A DNA stretch of 64,000 bases from Gammaproteobacteria bacterium. GTDB taxonomy: Bacteria; Pseudomonadota; Gammaproteobacteria; Burkholderiales; Rhodocyclaceae. Numbering within the stretch: the first letter of the stretch is position 1; each line of letters opens with the position of its first letter. A program made the position numbers and the translations under genes. Below, one piece after another: positions 8,600-19,216 of this stretch. The stretch lies in assembly GCA_018824085.1 (NCBI GenBank), contig JAHJHI010000043.1, forward strand, positions 1-64,000, written 5' to 3'. The notes below the pieces were generated by a model. The model was not told the DNA's origin and did not search any database. It was given only the letters and a program-made list of their open reading frames with translations.

Positions 8600-9138
8600 G
8601 ATGCGTCCCTCGTCAGGATGGCCAGGCGCACCGTCACCTCGACCTCGCCACGCGAGATGTCCTCGCGCCGCATGATCACGTCCTCGATCACCACCGACGG
8701 CGACACCTTGCTGATTTCCGCCAGCCAGGCGCGCAGTGACGGATAGCTGCCGCGCAGCGGAAACACATACTCCTGCCGGCCGTAGCCGGCTCCGAGCGGT
8801 TGCGACTCCCGGCTTTCGACGCGCGCCAGCGACAGCGCATTGCGTCGCGCCCCCTCCGACAACTCGGCCAGTACGGCCGGAATGCGCGCGTGCGCCACCA
8901 GCGTTGCATCGAAGCGATCAACCTGTTCGCGCGGCGACACGACGGTCACGCCTTGCGACACGCGCTCGGCCAGCGTGTCGCGCTCGCTCTCCAGCGTGCC
9001 GAGTTCCTCCTGCAGCGGCGCCACGGCACCGAACTGCAGCGCCGCCACGAAGGCCAGCAATGCAGCGCCGACGGCGCCTGCCCAGCCGGCGCGCGACAGC
9101 GCGTGCATCAGATGGGCGCGCAACATGTTCATGTTCAT
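8596..9138 (-). CDS. PilO/GspM-like assembly platform protein
   Basis: A 180-residue protein with one N-terminal membrane helix (AGAVGAALLAFVAALQFGAV), a coiled-coil stretch (PLQEELGTLESERDTLAERV) and a C-terminal ferredoxin-like periplasmic domain (EYVFPLRGSYPSLRAWLAEI). This is the PilO/GspM plan, where the protein dimerises with a PilN/GspL partner to link the cytoplasmic motor to the secretin. The start chosen, MNMNMLRAH, overlaps the upstream stop by ATGA; four residues earlier is a possible alternative. Confidence 0.7.
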   Translation of the reverse strand: MNMNMLRAHLMHALSRAGWAGAVGAALLAFVAALQFGAVAPLQEELGTLESERDTLAERVSQGVTVVSPREQVDRFDATLVAHARIPAVLAELSEGARRNALSLARVESRESQPLGAGYGRQEYVFPLRGSYPSLRAWLAEISKVSPSVVIEDVIMRREDISRGEVEVTVRLAILTRDAS

Positions 9139-9674
9139 GCGCCACTCCATTTCAGGCGCATCGAGAACGCAACGACCTTCATGCCCTGGCGCTCGCGCAA
9201 CTCGAACACCTCGATGCGCGGCGAACCCGTCACCTTCGCGTCGGCGAATGACTCCGCGTAGGCGAACAGCGCGTTCAGATCCTTTGCTTCGCCCGTCAGG
9301 CGCAGCACGCGACGCCCGGCGTCCGGCTCGAGCGACAGCAGCGCGACGTCTTCGCCGCGCGCTTCGAGATCCGCGAACAATGCCGGCCAGTCACGCGCCA
9401 TCGACGCCGACAGCTTGCGCGCCACGTCCAGTCGCGCACGCAACTCCACGTCGTCCTGCTCCAGCCGTGCCAGCACTCGCGCCTGCTCGGCCGCGCGCGC
9501 CGCGCGGCGGTTCGATTCCTGCAGCGCCTCGACATCCGTTTCCAGTTGCTGGTACTGACGCACCGCACCGAACGCGGCCGCCAGGCCGATCGCCAGCACC
9601 AGCCAGCCCAGCCAGCCGGGCGCGCGACGGCGGGCGACGAAGTCGAATTCCGGTACCGCCGGACGCATCTTCAT
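9135..9674 (-). CDS. PilN/GspL-C-like assembly platform protein
   Basis: A 179-residue protein with a short cytoplasmic tail (MKMRPAVPEFDFVARRR), one membrane helix (GWLGWLVLAIGLAAAFGAV), a long coiled coil (about residues 45-105) and a C-terminal periplasmic alpha/beta domain. It fits PilN or the periplasmic half of GspL. With the PilM-like and PilO-like neighbours it forms the inner-membrane platform. Its ATG overlaps the upstream stop by ATGA, as across this operon. Confidence 0.7.
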   Translation of the reverse strand: MKMRPAVPEFDFVARRRAPGWLGWLVLAIGLAAAFGAVRQYQQLETDVEALQESNRRAARAAEQARVLARLEQDDVELRARLDVARKLSASMARDWPALFADLEARGEDVALLSLEPDAGRRVLRLTGEAKDLNALFAYAESFADAKVTGSPRIEVFELRERQGMKVVAFSMRLKWSGA

Positions 9675-10364
9675 GCAGCCACCCCGCTTGCCACGCAGCG
9701 CCAGCCGCGCGGCAGGCTGACCGCCGGCGCGCCGTGCAGGAAGAGCTGTCCGCCGGACAGATCGCCGTCGAGCAGATTGAGGCGGCGCTCCAGCACGGTC
9801 GCCAGTCCGGCCGGATCGGACAGCGCCTCGCCGCGCATGTGCAGCCAGCGTCGGCCGGACCACAGCCCGAGGCACAGCCAGCCATGCCGCAGCTGCGCAA
9901 ACCCGCCGAGCGCGGCGGTGCCGCGAAAATGCGCGTAGGCACGCAGCCAGTCGGGCTGAACGCTGTGCAGCCCGAGGGCCCGCGCAGCGCACCAGGCTTC
10001 GAGCGCACGCAGCAACGCGGCGTCCATGCCGCACGCAAGCACGCCGTCAGCCGGCCGGGTGTCCCAGGCGAACGTCCAGCCCTGCGCGGTGGTGCCGAAC
10101 ACCTCGACCATGCGCGCGCGCACCAGCGCCTGCTGTTCATCCGCACCGGACACGCCGGGCGGCATGTCGACCACCTGCCAGCGCGTCCATGCGTTGTCGA
10201 TCGTCACCTCGACGCGCGCGCGTCGCGGCGTCACCGCTTCGGGCACGGCGTCGAGCGCCGCCGGAAGGTTCTGCAGCGACAGCAGTTGCGCGACCGAATG
10301 CACGATTTCGCCGCCCGCTTCCAGGGACAGGCCGTGCGGGCCGAGCGCCAGCGCGATGCGCCGG

Positions 10365-10384
<20 letters not shown>
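9671..10384 (-). CDS. PilM/GspL-N-like cytoplasmic platform protein
   Basis: A 237-residue protein, GTG start, overlapping the end of the ATPase gene by 20 bp. It has no membrane helix. The opening strands (RRIALALGPHGLSLEAGGE) and later pieces (RWQVVDMPPGVSGADEQQAL) resemble the actin-like fold of PilM and of the GspL cytoplasmic half, which recruits the motor ATPase. ATP-binding residues are not clearly kept. Split PilM-like plus PilN-like genes, rather than one fused gspL, place the system nearer type IV pili or MSH-type machines than to classical Gsp. Confidence 0.65.
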
Positions 10385-12025
<1,641 letters not shown>

Positions 12026-12029
<4 letters not shown>

Positions 12030-13204
12030 TGCAGGCTTTCCGCAAGCTGGAAGATGGGCAGATACATGAGGACCACGACGCCACCGATGGCCAGCCCGAT
12101 GACGAGCATCAGCAACGGACCGAACAGGCGGGTGGCGCTGTCGAGCCAGCGCGTCATTTCCTCGTCGTGAAAGGCGGCGATGCGCTCCATCATGTCGCCC
12201 AGATTGCCCGCGCGTTCGCCCACGCGCAGCATGCGCGACGCGACAGCCGTGCTCAGGCCGACTTCGGTGAAGGCGTCCGACGCGGCGCGCCCTTCGCGGA
12301 TGGACAGCAGCGCGCGCGACAGGCTTTGCTGCATCGGCAGCGGCAGCAGCTCGCTGACCAGCTCCAGCGACTGCACCACCGGAATGCCGCCACGCAACAA
12401 CATGCCGACGGTGCGGAAAAAGCGCGCCAGCCGGAACACCCGCATGCGGCTGCCGATGCCGGGCATGCGCTCGAACTGCGCCATCAGGCCCTGGCGGAAC
12501 GCCGGCTGGCGCACCGTCCATACGATGGCCGCGATCACGACGACCACGCCGACGCCGAGCAGGGTCGTGTTCGCCTTGACGAAATGCCCCCACGCGAGCA
12601 GCCACTGCGACGCAAGCGGCAGGTCGGTTGAAATGTCTTCATACACCTTGGAAAAAGCCGGCACGACGAACACCAGCAGGAACAGCACCACCAGCGTGCC
12701 CACCGACAGCAGGATGACCGGATAGGTCGCGGCCGCGACCAGCTTGCTGCGCACGCTGTCGAGCTGCTCGCTGTAGGCCACGAAGCGCTCCAGCGCCTGG
12801 TCGAGATCGCTGGTGCGCTCCGACGCGCGGATCATCGCGACCAGCAGGTCGGGAAACACACCGGTCTGCGTGCCCATCGCGGCCGACAGCGTCTTGCCCT
12901 GGCGCAGCGCGTCGATCAGCGCCGTGAGGACGGTGCGCGACAGCGTGCGCCCTTCCTTCTCGGCCATGACCTCCAGCCCTTCCACCAGCGACAGCCCGGA
13001 GCGCAACAGCGCCAGCAGCTCCTGGCAGAACAGCAGCACCGGGAAGCGCTGGCGCGTCAGCGACAGCCTGTGCATACGCGACGCCGACAGCACGGTCAGG
13101 CCGTCCGCCTGAACCTGCGCGCGTGCCGACACCTCGTCGGAGGCTTCTATCTGCAGCTGCGTGATGCGGTTGGTGACGTCAAGTGCGCGGATGCGGAAAA
13201 GCAT
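12026..13204 (-). CDS. GspF/PilC-family inner-membrane platform protein
   Basis: A 392-residue polytopic protein with two repeated T2SSF domains (about 65-185 and 265-385). Membrane segments are clear: VILLSVGTLVVLFLLVFVVP, LLGVGVVVVIAAIVWTV and LLMLVIGLAIGGVVVLMYLP. GspF/PilC is the membrane rotor coupled to the ATPase. The domain signature FCQELLALLRSGLSLVEGLE is conserved. Start MLFRIRALD sits two bases after the pseudopilin stop on the same message; a longer in-frame start is possible but begins inside gspG. Confidence 0.93.
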
Positions 13205-13205
13205 G

Positions 13206-13622
13206 TCACCAGTTCGTGATGTCGGCGGCTTCGTCGGCACCGCCGGCCTGGCCGTCCTTGCCCAGCGAACTCAGGTCGTACTCGCCGTGTTCGCCGGGCG
13301 AGCGGTAGATATAGGCGCGGTCCCAGGGGTCGAGCGGCGCCGCCTTCTTGAGGTAGGGGCCAGACCACTTGGGCGCGCTCGCCGGCCGCTCATACAGTGA
13401 CTTCAGTCCTTCTTCGGTCGTCGGGTAACGGCCGACGTCCAGACGGAACTGGTCGAGCGCCTTGTCCAGCGCGTTGATCTGGGCGCGCGCAACCTTCACT
13501 TCCGACTTGCCGATCTGGGCGAAATAGCGCGGGCCGACGTAACCGGCCAGCAAACCGATGATGACCATCACCACCAGCAGTTCGAGCAATGTGAAGCCAC
13601 GCTGGGCGGAACCCTTGTGCAT
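13206..13622 (-). CDS. gspG: Major pseudopilin, GspG family
   Basis: A 138-residue type II pseudopilin. The prepilin peptidase site is RGFTLLELLVVM after a nine-residue leader, with Glu5 of the mature protein present. The C-terminal half carries the GspG signature DVGRYPTTEEGLKSLYERP and PLDPWDRAYIYRSPGEHGEY, including the acidic loop used for calcium. AAGGG lies eight bases before the ATG. It is the first gene of the operon, so its promoter should be within 13623-13861. No prepilin peptidase is in the window. Confidence 0.93.
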   Translation of the reverse strand: MHKGSAQRGFTLLELLVVMVIIGLLAGYVGPRYFAQIGKSEVKVARAQINALDKALDQFRLDVGRYPTTEEGLKSLYERPASAPKWSGPYLKKAAPLDPWDRAYIYRSPGEHGEYDLSSLGKDGQAGGADEAADITNW

Positions 13623-13861
13623 ATCGGAAACCCTTGACCGTTCAAAGACATCGCGTCGCCGCGAAGGAAAATTCATGTGCGAGGAAGGGCATGCTGCGCT
13701 ACCCTCCGGATGCGTTGCACGCCCGGCTCCGGACAGTCGCCAGCCCGTTCCCGCCCGCACCGGATGGACCGTCATGCGAATGTTTGATGACAACACGCCT
13801 GTAAACATTCCGAAGCAGAATTGAAACGCAGCACATTCTAACGCCGCCTTGTTGCCCCCAG

Positions 13862-14440
13862 ATGAAGCTATTCCCCATCCTGCTGCTGACACTGCTGTTC
13901 GCGCCGGCCGCCGCCAATGCCGACGTGTTCGCCCGCGAGGACGACAGCGGCACGCTGCATCTGACGGACGCGCCGCAGGAGTCGGGGTTTGAATTGCTGA
14001 TAGAGGAAGCTGACGGCGCGGCCCCCGCGCCCGCACGCATGGCGGATCTGCCGACCGGGCCGTTCACGGAGAGCGTGGCACGCGCGGCGGAAGCGTCGGG
14101 CGTGGACGCCCGGCTCATCCATGCCGTGATTGCCGTTGAATCCGCGCACAATCCGCGCGCCGTCTCACCCAAGGGCGCAGCGGGCCTGATGCAGCTGATG
14201 CCGGCCACGGCGCGCCGTTACGGCGTGACCGACCGGTTCGACCCGGATCAGAACGTCATGGCAGGCGCCATGTATCTGCGCGACCTGATGCGCCTGTTCA
14301 ACAACCGCGTCGACCTCGTGCTGGCCGCCTACAACGCGGGCGAAGGCGCGGTGCAGCGCCACGGTCTGCGCATTCCGCCGTTTCTGGAAACGCAGCGCTA
14401 CGTACCCAGGGTACTCGGCCGCTACCGCGGCACGCGCTGA
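13862..14440 (+). CDS. Secreted lytic transglycosylase (SLT domain)
   Basis: A 192-residue periplasmic peptidoglycan-cleaving enzyme. Signal peptide about 1-20 (LLLTLLFAPAAANA), a short spacer, then a Slt/MltE-type domain: the catalytic Glu is in AVIAVESAHNPRAVSPKG, followed by GLMQLMPATARRYGV and AAYNAGEGAV. It is divergent from the secretion operon. Dedicated transglycosylases often open the wall for such machines, so a partnership is plausible but only inferred from location. Confidence 0.9.
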   Translation: MKLFPILLLTLLFAPAAANADVFAREDDSGTLHLTDAPQESGFELLIEEADGAAPAPARMADLPTGPFTESVARAAEASGVDARLIHAVIAVESAHNPRAVSPKGAAGLMQLMPATARRYGVTDRFDPDQNVMAGAMYLRDLMRLFNNRVDLVLAAYNAGEGAVQRHGLRIPPFLETQRYVPRVLGRYRGTR

Positions 14441-14450
14441 AACCCGCAGC

Positions 14451-14471
14451 CGACAGGCTTTGCACCTGTCG
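14451..14471. terminator. Hairpin between convergent genes
   Basis: CGACAGG-CTTTGCA-CCTGTCG lies between the transglycosylase stop and the thiolase stop. There is no T-run, so it is a weak terminator candidate. Confidence 0.4.
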
Positions 14472-14483
14472 CCGCGCGCCCGC

Positions 14484-15650
14484 CTACTTCAGGCGTTCCA
14501 GCAGTGACACGTAGTTCGCGACCCCGGCGCCCCCCATATTGAGGATGCCGGCTGCCTGCGCGCCCGCGATCTGCATGTCGGCGGCCGCGTCGCACAGCTG
14601 CATGGCCGCCATGACGTGCATCGACACGCCGGTCGCGCCGATCGGATGGCCCTTGGCTTTCAGGCCGCCCGACGGGTTCACCGGCAGGCGGCCGTCCTTC
14701 GCCGTCCAGCCCTCGAGTGCGGCGCGCGCGCCCTGGCCGCGCGGCGTGAGGCCCATCGCTTCGTACTCCATCAGTTCGGCCACCGTGAAGCAGTCGTGCG
14801 TCTCCACCAGCGACAGGTCGTCCAGCGTCATGCCGGCGGCTTCGAAAGCCTGTGCCCAGGCGCGCGCGGCGCCGTCCAGCCAGGACATGTCGCGCGCCGA
14901 CATCGGCATCAGGTCATTCACCTGCGCACGTGAGCGAAAGCGCACCGCCTTCGCCATGCCGGCGGCAACGTCGTCGGCCGCCAGCACCAGCGCAGCCGCG
15001 CCGTCGGACACCGGCGAACAGTCGGTGCGCCGCAACCGTCCGGCCACGATGGGGTTGCGCTCGCTCACCGTGTCGCAAAAGCTGACCCCGAGATCCTTGC
15101 GCATCTGCGCATACGGGTTCGCGAGGCCGTTTGCATGGTTCTTTGCCGCAATGTGTGCGAGCGCCGTCGACTGGTCGCCGTATGCAGCGAAATAGCGGTC
15201 GGCGATGCCGGCGAACAGCCCGGCAAAACCGCCGTCGATGTCCGACTCTTCCTTGAGGTAGGACGCATGCAGCAGGATTTCGCCGATGCGCTTGCCCGGC
15301 TGGCCGGTCATGTGCTCGGCGCCGATGACCAGCGCGGTACGTATCCGTCCGGCGGCGATCGCGTCGAGTGCACCGTGTATCGCCGCACTGCCGGTGGCGC
15401 AGGCATTCTCGACGCGGGTGGCCGGCCGGTAGCGCAGACCGGGCACGGCGTTCATCACCAGCGAGGCGCAAAAGTCCTGTTCCGTGAAACCGCTGTTGAA
15501 GTGACCCAGCCAGACCGCGTCGATATCCTCGGGCTGCAGGCCCGCGTCCGCGATGGCAGCGCCGGCCACCGATGCGATGAGGCTTTCCAGGTCCTCGTTT
15601 TCGTGCCGTCCGAACACGCCGTGACACCATCCGACGATGCATCCACTCAT
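14484..15650 (-). CDS. Thiolase (SCP2-type acetyl-CoA C-acyltransferase)
   Basis: A 388-residue thiolase. The nucleophilic Cys84 is in VENACATGSAAIH; the other active-site blocks are ETHDCFTVAE (His) and KAKGHPIGATG (His), with GGAG near the end. The SCP2-like arrangement HDCF is typical of bacterial lipid-transfer-like thiolases in catabolic operons. In this operon it would cleave a 3-oxoacyl-CoA, for example benzoylacetyl-CoA, to an acyl-CoA and acetyl-CoA. It is the last gene and overlaps the ligase by ATGA. The substrate is inferred from context. Confidence 0.88.
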   Translation of the reverse strand: MSGCIVGWCHGVFGRHENEDLESLIASVAGAAIADAGLQPEDIDAVWLGHFNSGFTEQDFCASLVMNAVPGLRYRPATRVENACATGSAAIHGALDAIAAGRIRTALVIGAEHMTGQPGKRIGEILLHASYLKEESDIDGGFAGLFAGIADRYFAAYGDQSTALAHIAAKNHANGLANPYAQMRKDLGVSFCDTVSERNPIVAGRLRRTDCSPVSDGAAALVLAADDVAAGMAKAVRFRSRAQVNDLMPMSARDMSWLDGAARAWAQAFEAAGMTLDDLSLVETHDCFTVAELMEYEAMGLTPRGQGARAALEGWTAKDGRLPVNPSGGLKAKGHPIGATGVSMHVMAAMQLCDAAADMQIAGAQAAGILNMGGAGVANYVSLLERLK

Positions 15651-17200
15651 GCCGATTCTCCCTTGTCGTCTTCTTCCGAAAGCCAGGACCGCAAGGTGGT
15701 CTTGGTCACCTTGCCGTAGTTGTTCTTGGGCAGCGCCTCGATGAAGCGGTAGTCCTTCGGCCGCTTGAAGCGCGCGATGCGCGCAAGGCAGTGCGCGTCC
15801 AGTTCCGCCACGCCGGGTGCGGGCGTACCGGCAGCCACGACGAAGGCGACGATGTCCTCGCCCCAGTCCGGATCCGGACGGCCGATCACGGACACTTCCC
15901 GCACACCGGGATGGGTGAGCAGGCACTCCTCGACTTCGCGCGGATAGACGTTGGTTCCGCCGGAAATGATCACGTCCTTCGAGCGGTCCTTCAGCGTCAG
16001 GTAGCCGGCGGCGTCGAAGGCGCCGAGATCGCCGGTCAGCAGCCAGCCATCGCGTATCGTCTCGGCGGTCGCCGCCGGCCGGCCCCAGTAGCCGAGCATG
16101 ACCGTCGGCCCGCGCACCATCACTTCGCCGGTGTCACCGCAGGGCAGCGCGCGCCCCGCCTCGTCACCGACGCGCACCTCGACCAGCGACTGCGCTACGC
16201 CGACCGAAGCGAGGCGCGCCGCCTGCCCGGGCATGCCGTCCGCGCGATGGCGCCGCTTGTTCAGCGCCGTGATGGTCATCGGCGTCTCGCCCTGGCCGTA
16301 GATCTGCACCAGCCGCTCGCCCAGCGTGTCGAGCGCGCGCAGGCTGTCCGCGACATACATCGGCCCGCCGCCATACACGATGGTCTTCAGGCCCGGCAGG
16401 TTCCCGTGGTCGATGTCCCGGCAATTCACCAGGCGGTGCACCATCGTCGGCGCCGCGAAGAAGGACACGCCGGTGTGTGCGCGGCACAGCGCGGCGATCT
16501 CCTGCGGATCGAAGCCGCCGCTCTCCGGCACCACCTGGGCCGCCGCCGCAAGCACGTGCGGCAGGATGTACATGCCCGAGCCGTGGCTCATCGGCGCCGG
16601 ATGCAGCACGCAATCGGTCGGCGCAACGCTGTCGACGTCCATGAAGTAGCAGGCCGTCATCGCCGACAGGTTGCCGGCGCTGAGCATCGCGCCCTTGGGC
16701 TGGCCGGTGGTGCCCGAGGTATAGAACAGCCAGCTGAGCGTATCCGCGTGCGCCGGCTCCGGTTGCGCCATCGGTTCCGCCGCAAGCAGTGCCTTCCAGT
16801 CGGCGCCGCCCAGTTCGATCACGCGGACCCGGCCGTCGCGCACGCTGGCCGCACCGGACAGCGCGCCGGCGAAGTCCGCGGTGACGACGCAGGCGCTCGC
16901 GCCGCTGTCCTCCAGGATGAAGTCGATCTCCGCCGGATGCAGCTTGGCGTTGACCGGCACCACCACCAGACCGGCCCACCAGGCGGCGAACAGCACGGTC
17001 ACGTAGTCAGGCGTGTTCTTCATGACGATGGCGATGCGCTCGCCGGGCGTCAGGCGCATGCGCGTACGCAGCCCGCCGGCGAGGTGCGACGCCTGTCCGG
17101 CCAGCGCGGCATAGGTCGCACGCACCGTCGTGCCGTGGATGAGCGCGGGCCGGTGGCCTTCGGTTCGCCCGGCGCGCACCAGCATTTCAGCAAGATTCAT
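15647..17200 (-). CDS. Acyl-CoA ligase (AMP-forming), probable beta-keto acid ligase
   Basis: A 517-residue ANL-family ligase. It has the phosphate-binding loop LFYTSGTTGQPKGAML near residue 165, the adenine motif VQIYGQGETP, the hinge-region GDLGAFDAAGYLTLKDR and the C-terminal catalytic lysine in KNNYGKVTKTTL. It would activate the carboxylation product as a CoA thioester with ATP. In acetophenone degraders the equivalent is benzoylacetate-CoA ligase. The start MNLAEMLV is preceded by GAAGGGA; a 19-residue longer frame lacks support. It overlaps the thiolase start, so the two are coupled. Confidence 0.85.
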   Translation of the reverse strand: MNLAEMLVRAGRTEGHRPALIHGTTVRATYAALAGQASHLAGGLRTRMRLTPGERIAIVMKNTPDYVTVLFAAWWAGLVVVPVNAKLHPAEIDFILEDSGASACVVTADFAGALSGAASVRDGRVRVIELGGADWKALLAAEPMAQPEPAHADTLSWLFYTSGTTGQPKGAMLSAGNLSAMTACYFMDVDSVAPTDCVLHPAPMSHGSGMYILPHVLAAAAQVVPESGGFDPQEIAALCRAHTGVSFFAAPTMVHRLVNCRDIDHGNLPGLKTIVYGGGPMYVADSLRALDTLGERLVQIYGQGETPMTITALNKRRHRADGMPGQAARLASVGVAQSLVEVRVGDEAGRALPCGDTGEVMVRGPTVMLGYWGRPAATAETIRDGWLLTGDLGAFDAAGYLTLKDRSKDVIISGGTNVYPREVEECLLTHPGVREVSVIGRPDPDWGEDIVAFVVAAGTPAPGVAELDAHCLARIARFKRPKDYRFIEALPKNNYGKVTKTTLRSWLSEEDDKGESA

Positions 17201-17260
17201 CGTGCATTTTCCCTTCTGTCGAATCCGCCTGCCGCGCATCGCGGCGGAGCTCGCCACCCG

Positions 17261-17333
17261 GGTCTTTCGCGGCGCCGCCTGGCCTGCGGTCCGGGCGGAA
17301 AGCTGCTTGCTGCGGCGAACGCCGCGAAAGACC
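17261..17333. repeat. 14-bp inverted repeat with 45-nt structured loop
   Basis: The arms GGTCTTTCGCGGCG (17261-17274) and CGCCGCGAAAGACC (17320-17333) are perfect complements, enclosing a GC-rich loop that can itself pair (CCGCC with GGCGG). It lies in the 174-bp gap between the GTPase and ligase genes, the longest gap inside this operon. It may be an RNA stability element, an attenuator or a dispersed repeat. Confidence 0.6.
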
Positions 17334-17374
17334 TTGCGTGCGGCCTGCCTGCCACACCGCCGTGCCGGACGGTT

Positions 17375-18382
17375 TCACCGGCACAGCGCCTCGAAGCCCG
17401 CTTCCATCTCCTGGCGCACCAGGTTCCGGCCGATCACGATCAGGCAGCCCCCGATCTGCGGGTCCGGCCAGGCGTCCAGCCATTGCAGCGGGTGGAACTT
17501 GCCGCGCACGCCGTGCACGATGGCGGCCCGTCCGTCGCGCTCGCGAAAGCGCAGCACGCCCTTCACGCGCAGCACTTCGCCGTGTTCGCTATTGACCAGA
17601 CGGTTGAGGAAGACGGTCAGGCCGGCGAGGCTCACCGCGTCGTCGGCGCGGAAGGCGCAACTCATGTATTCGGCACCGTGGTCATGCCGGCGCGACGGCG
17701 CGGCAGCCCCGCCTGCACCGGCCGCGACGCCAAGCCAGCGCGACATGCGCCCGCGCGGTGGCTGGTACAGGCCGCGCCGGAACAGCTGCATCGGGTCGAT
17801 GTCGCCATGCGGCGCGCAGACGCGTTCGGCATCGGGATTGATCGCATCGAGCACCACGAGCGCCGCCGCCTTCTGCGACCTCGTTGCGAGGTCGCCCTTG
17901 GTGAGCACCAGCAGATCGGCCATTGCGACCTGGTCGGCCGCCGTGCGATGCGCCGCGACGGTGTCGCCGAGCGCGCACAGATCTACGCAGGTGATCACGG
18001 CGTCCGGATGGAACACGCCCTTGAACGCCGGTGTGACGGTAAGCGTATGCAGCAGCGGACCGGGATCGGCCAGGCCGGTGGTTTCCACCAGCACGTAATC
18101 GAACGCCGGAATGTCGCCGAGCAGGCGTCGCGCATGGAGGTCGCGCAAGGTGAGCGCGAGGTCCTGGTGGATGGTGCAGCAGATGCAGCCGTTGCGCAGT
18201 TCGATCACGGTTTCGGTCGATGTCTCCACCATCAGGTGATCGAGCCCGATTTCGCCGAATTCGTTGATGATGACCGCCGTATTGCGCAGGTCGGGATGGG
18301 CCAGCGCCTGCTGGATGAGGGTCGTCTTGCCGCTGCCGAGGAAGCCGGTGACGAAGCCGACCGGGGTCGAAGTACGGGTCAT
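17375..18382 (-). CDS. COG0523 (CobW/P47K-type) metal-chaperone GTPase
   Basis: A 335-residue G3E-family GTPase. It has P-loop GFLGSGKTT near residue 12, INEFGEIGLDH, the metal-binding CXCC motif NGCICC, Walker B ETTGLADP and base-recognition TKGD. A His-rich loop (SRRHDHGAEY) precedes the CobW C-terminal domain, where HGVRGKFHPLQWL is typical. These proteins deliver Zn, Co or other metals to client enzymes. Its place inside a carboxylase operon suggests it metallates that enzyme; acetone carboxylase needs Mn/Fe/Zn and the Apc core is reported to hold Zn. The client is inferred. Confidence 0.88.
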   Translation of the reverse strand: MTRTSTPVGFVTGFLGSGKTTLIQQALAHPDLRNTAVIINEFGEIGLDHLMVETSTETVIELRNGCICCTIHQDLALTLRDLHARRLLGDIPAFDYVLVETTGLADPGPLLHTLTVTPAFKGVFHPDAVITCVDLCALGDTVAAHRTAADQVAMADLLVLTKGDLATRSQKAAALVVLDAINPDAERVCAPHGDIDPMQLFRRGLYQPPRGRMSRWLGVAAGAGGAAAPSRRHDHGAEYMSCAFRADDAVSLAGLTVFLNRLVNSEHGEVLRVKGVLRFRERDGRAAIVHGVRGKFHPLQWLDAWPDPQIGGCLIVIGRNLVRQEMEAGFEALCR

Positions 18383-18395
18383 CGCACGCGATCCG

Positions 18396-19211
18396 TCACG
18401 CCGGCCTCGCGGCCAGCGCCTGCGTCCGCGCGACCACGTCCTCCGGTCGCGCCGAAGCGGGAATTTCGCCGTACAGCGCGGGCAGCACCGGCAGCGACCG
18501 CGCCGGCCCGCTCCAGTATGCGGCGCCGAGGCTGCCGCCGATGCGTGCATCGGCGCACGCCGCGAGCAGCGCCGGATCGGCGTCCGGATAGAGGAATAGA
18601 TCCGCCTCGACATCGCCGCCCGCCTCGCCCGGAGGCGCGACCGCGGTGAAGGCGAACGCCACCGCCCAGCCGTAGTAGCGCGCCATGGCGATCAGCGGCG
18701 CGACAGCCTCTGCTTCGTCGCCATCCAGTGCGGTGCGGCCGGCGAGCCGCAGCAGCAGCGCACTCACCGGCTTTTCCGACAAGCGGCGCAGCAGCGCGGT
18801 CGCGCCCATCGCGATGTCGTCCAGCGCGTCGAACGACGCCGGCGCGTCGTCCGACGTACCGAGCGCGGCCAGCAGGTCGCGTGGCGACGGCAGCGCGAGC
18901 ACGATGTCGGCGCGGCTGGACAGCTGGTGTCCCAGCGCGTCGAGCAGGGTGTCCAGATAGCCGGCCGGGCTGTCGGCCCCGAACAGGTCGCCGCCGCCAC
19001 GGGCCGCGATGAAGGGCGCCGCAATGTCTATCGCGACGACCTGTGAGCGCACGACCGCGTTCGCCTGCGCGAGCGTCGCCGCGCGCCGCAGCGGATCGCT
19101 CAGCCAGTCACCGGCGCCGCCCGCGAACACCGTGTGCGCATAGGCGTCGAAGTCGATCCACAGCAGCGGCCGGCCGCCGCCCTTCCAGCCCGCATGGAGG
19201 AACTGCCCCAT
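18396..19211 (-). CDS. Putative epsilon (ApcE-like) subunit of ATP-dependent carboxylase
   Basis: A 271-residue soluble protein (about 28 kDa) with no domain I recognise. It begins MGQFLHAGWKGGGRPLLWID and contains Ala/Leu-rich helices and a FLYPDADPALLAACADARIG stretch. It lies five bases after the hydantoinase-B-like gene. In acetophenone carboxylase of Aromatoleum a fifth subunit, epsilon (about 34 kDa), is encoded after the core genes and falls off on purification; position and size make this the likely counterpart, somewhat shorter. No similarity was tested. Confidence 0.55.
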   Translation of the reverse strand: MGQFLHAGWKGGGRPLLWIDFDAYAHTVFAGGAGDWLSDPLRRAATLAQANAVVRSQVVAIDIAAPFIAARGGGDLFGADSPAGYLDTLLDALGHQLSSRADIVLALPSPRDLLAALGTSDDAPASFDALDDIAMGATALLRRLSEKPVSALLLRLAGRTALDGDEAEAVAPLIAMARYYGWAVAFAFTAVAPPGEAGGDVEADLFLYPDADPALLAACADARIGGSLGAAYWSGPARSLPVLPALYGEIPASARPEDVVARTQALAARPA

Positions 19212-19216
19212 GGCGC

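Noticed and set aside
15791-18649. A very long open frame (over 950 codons) on the plus strand, and similar ones at 6096-8288, 21030-23942 and 47542-49869.
   Set aside because: They lie antisense to clear, motif-rich genes; long antisense frames are a by-product of high GC at third codon positions. Their products are Arg/His-rich without domains.
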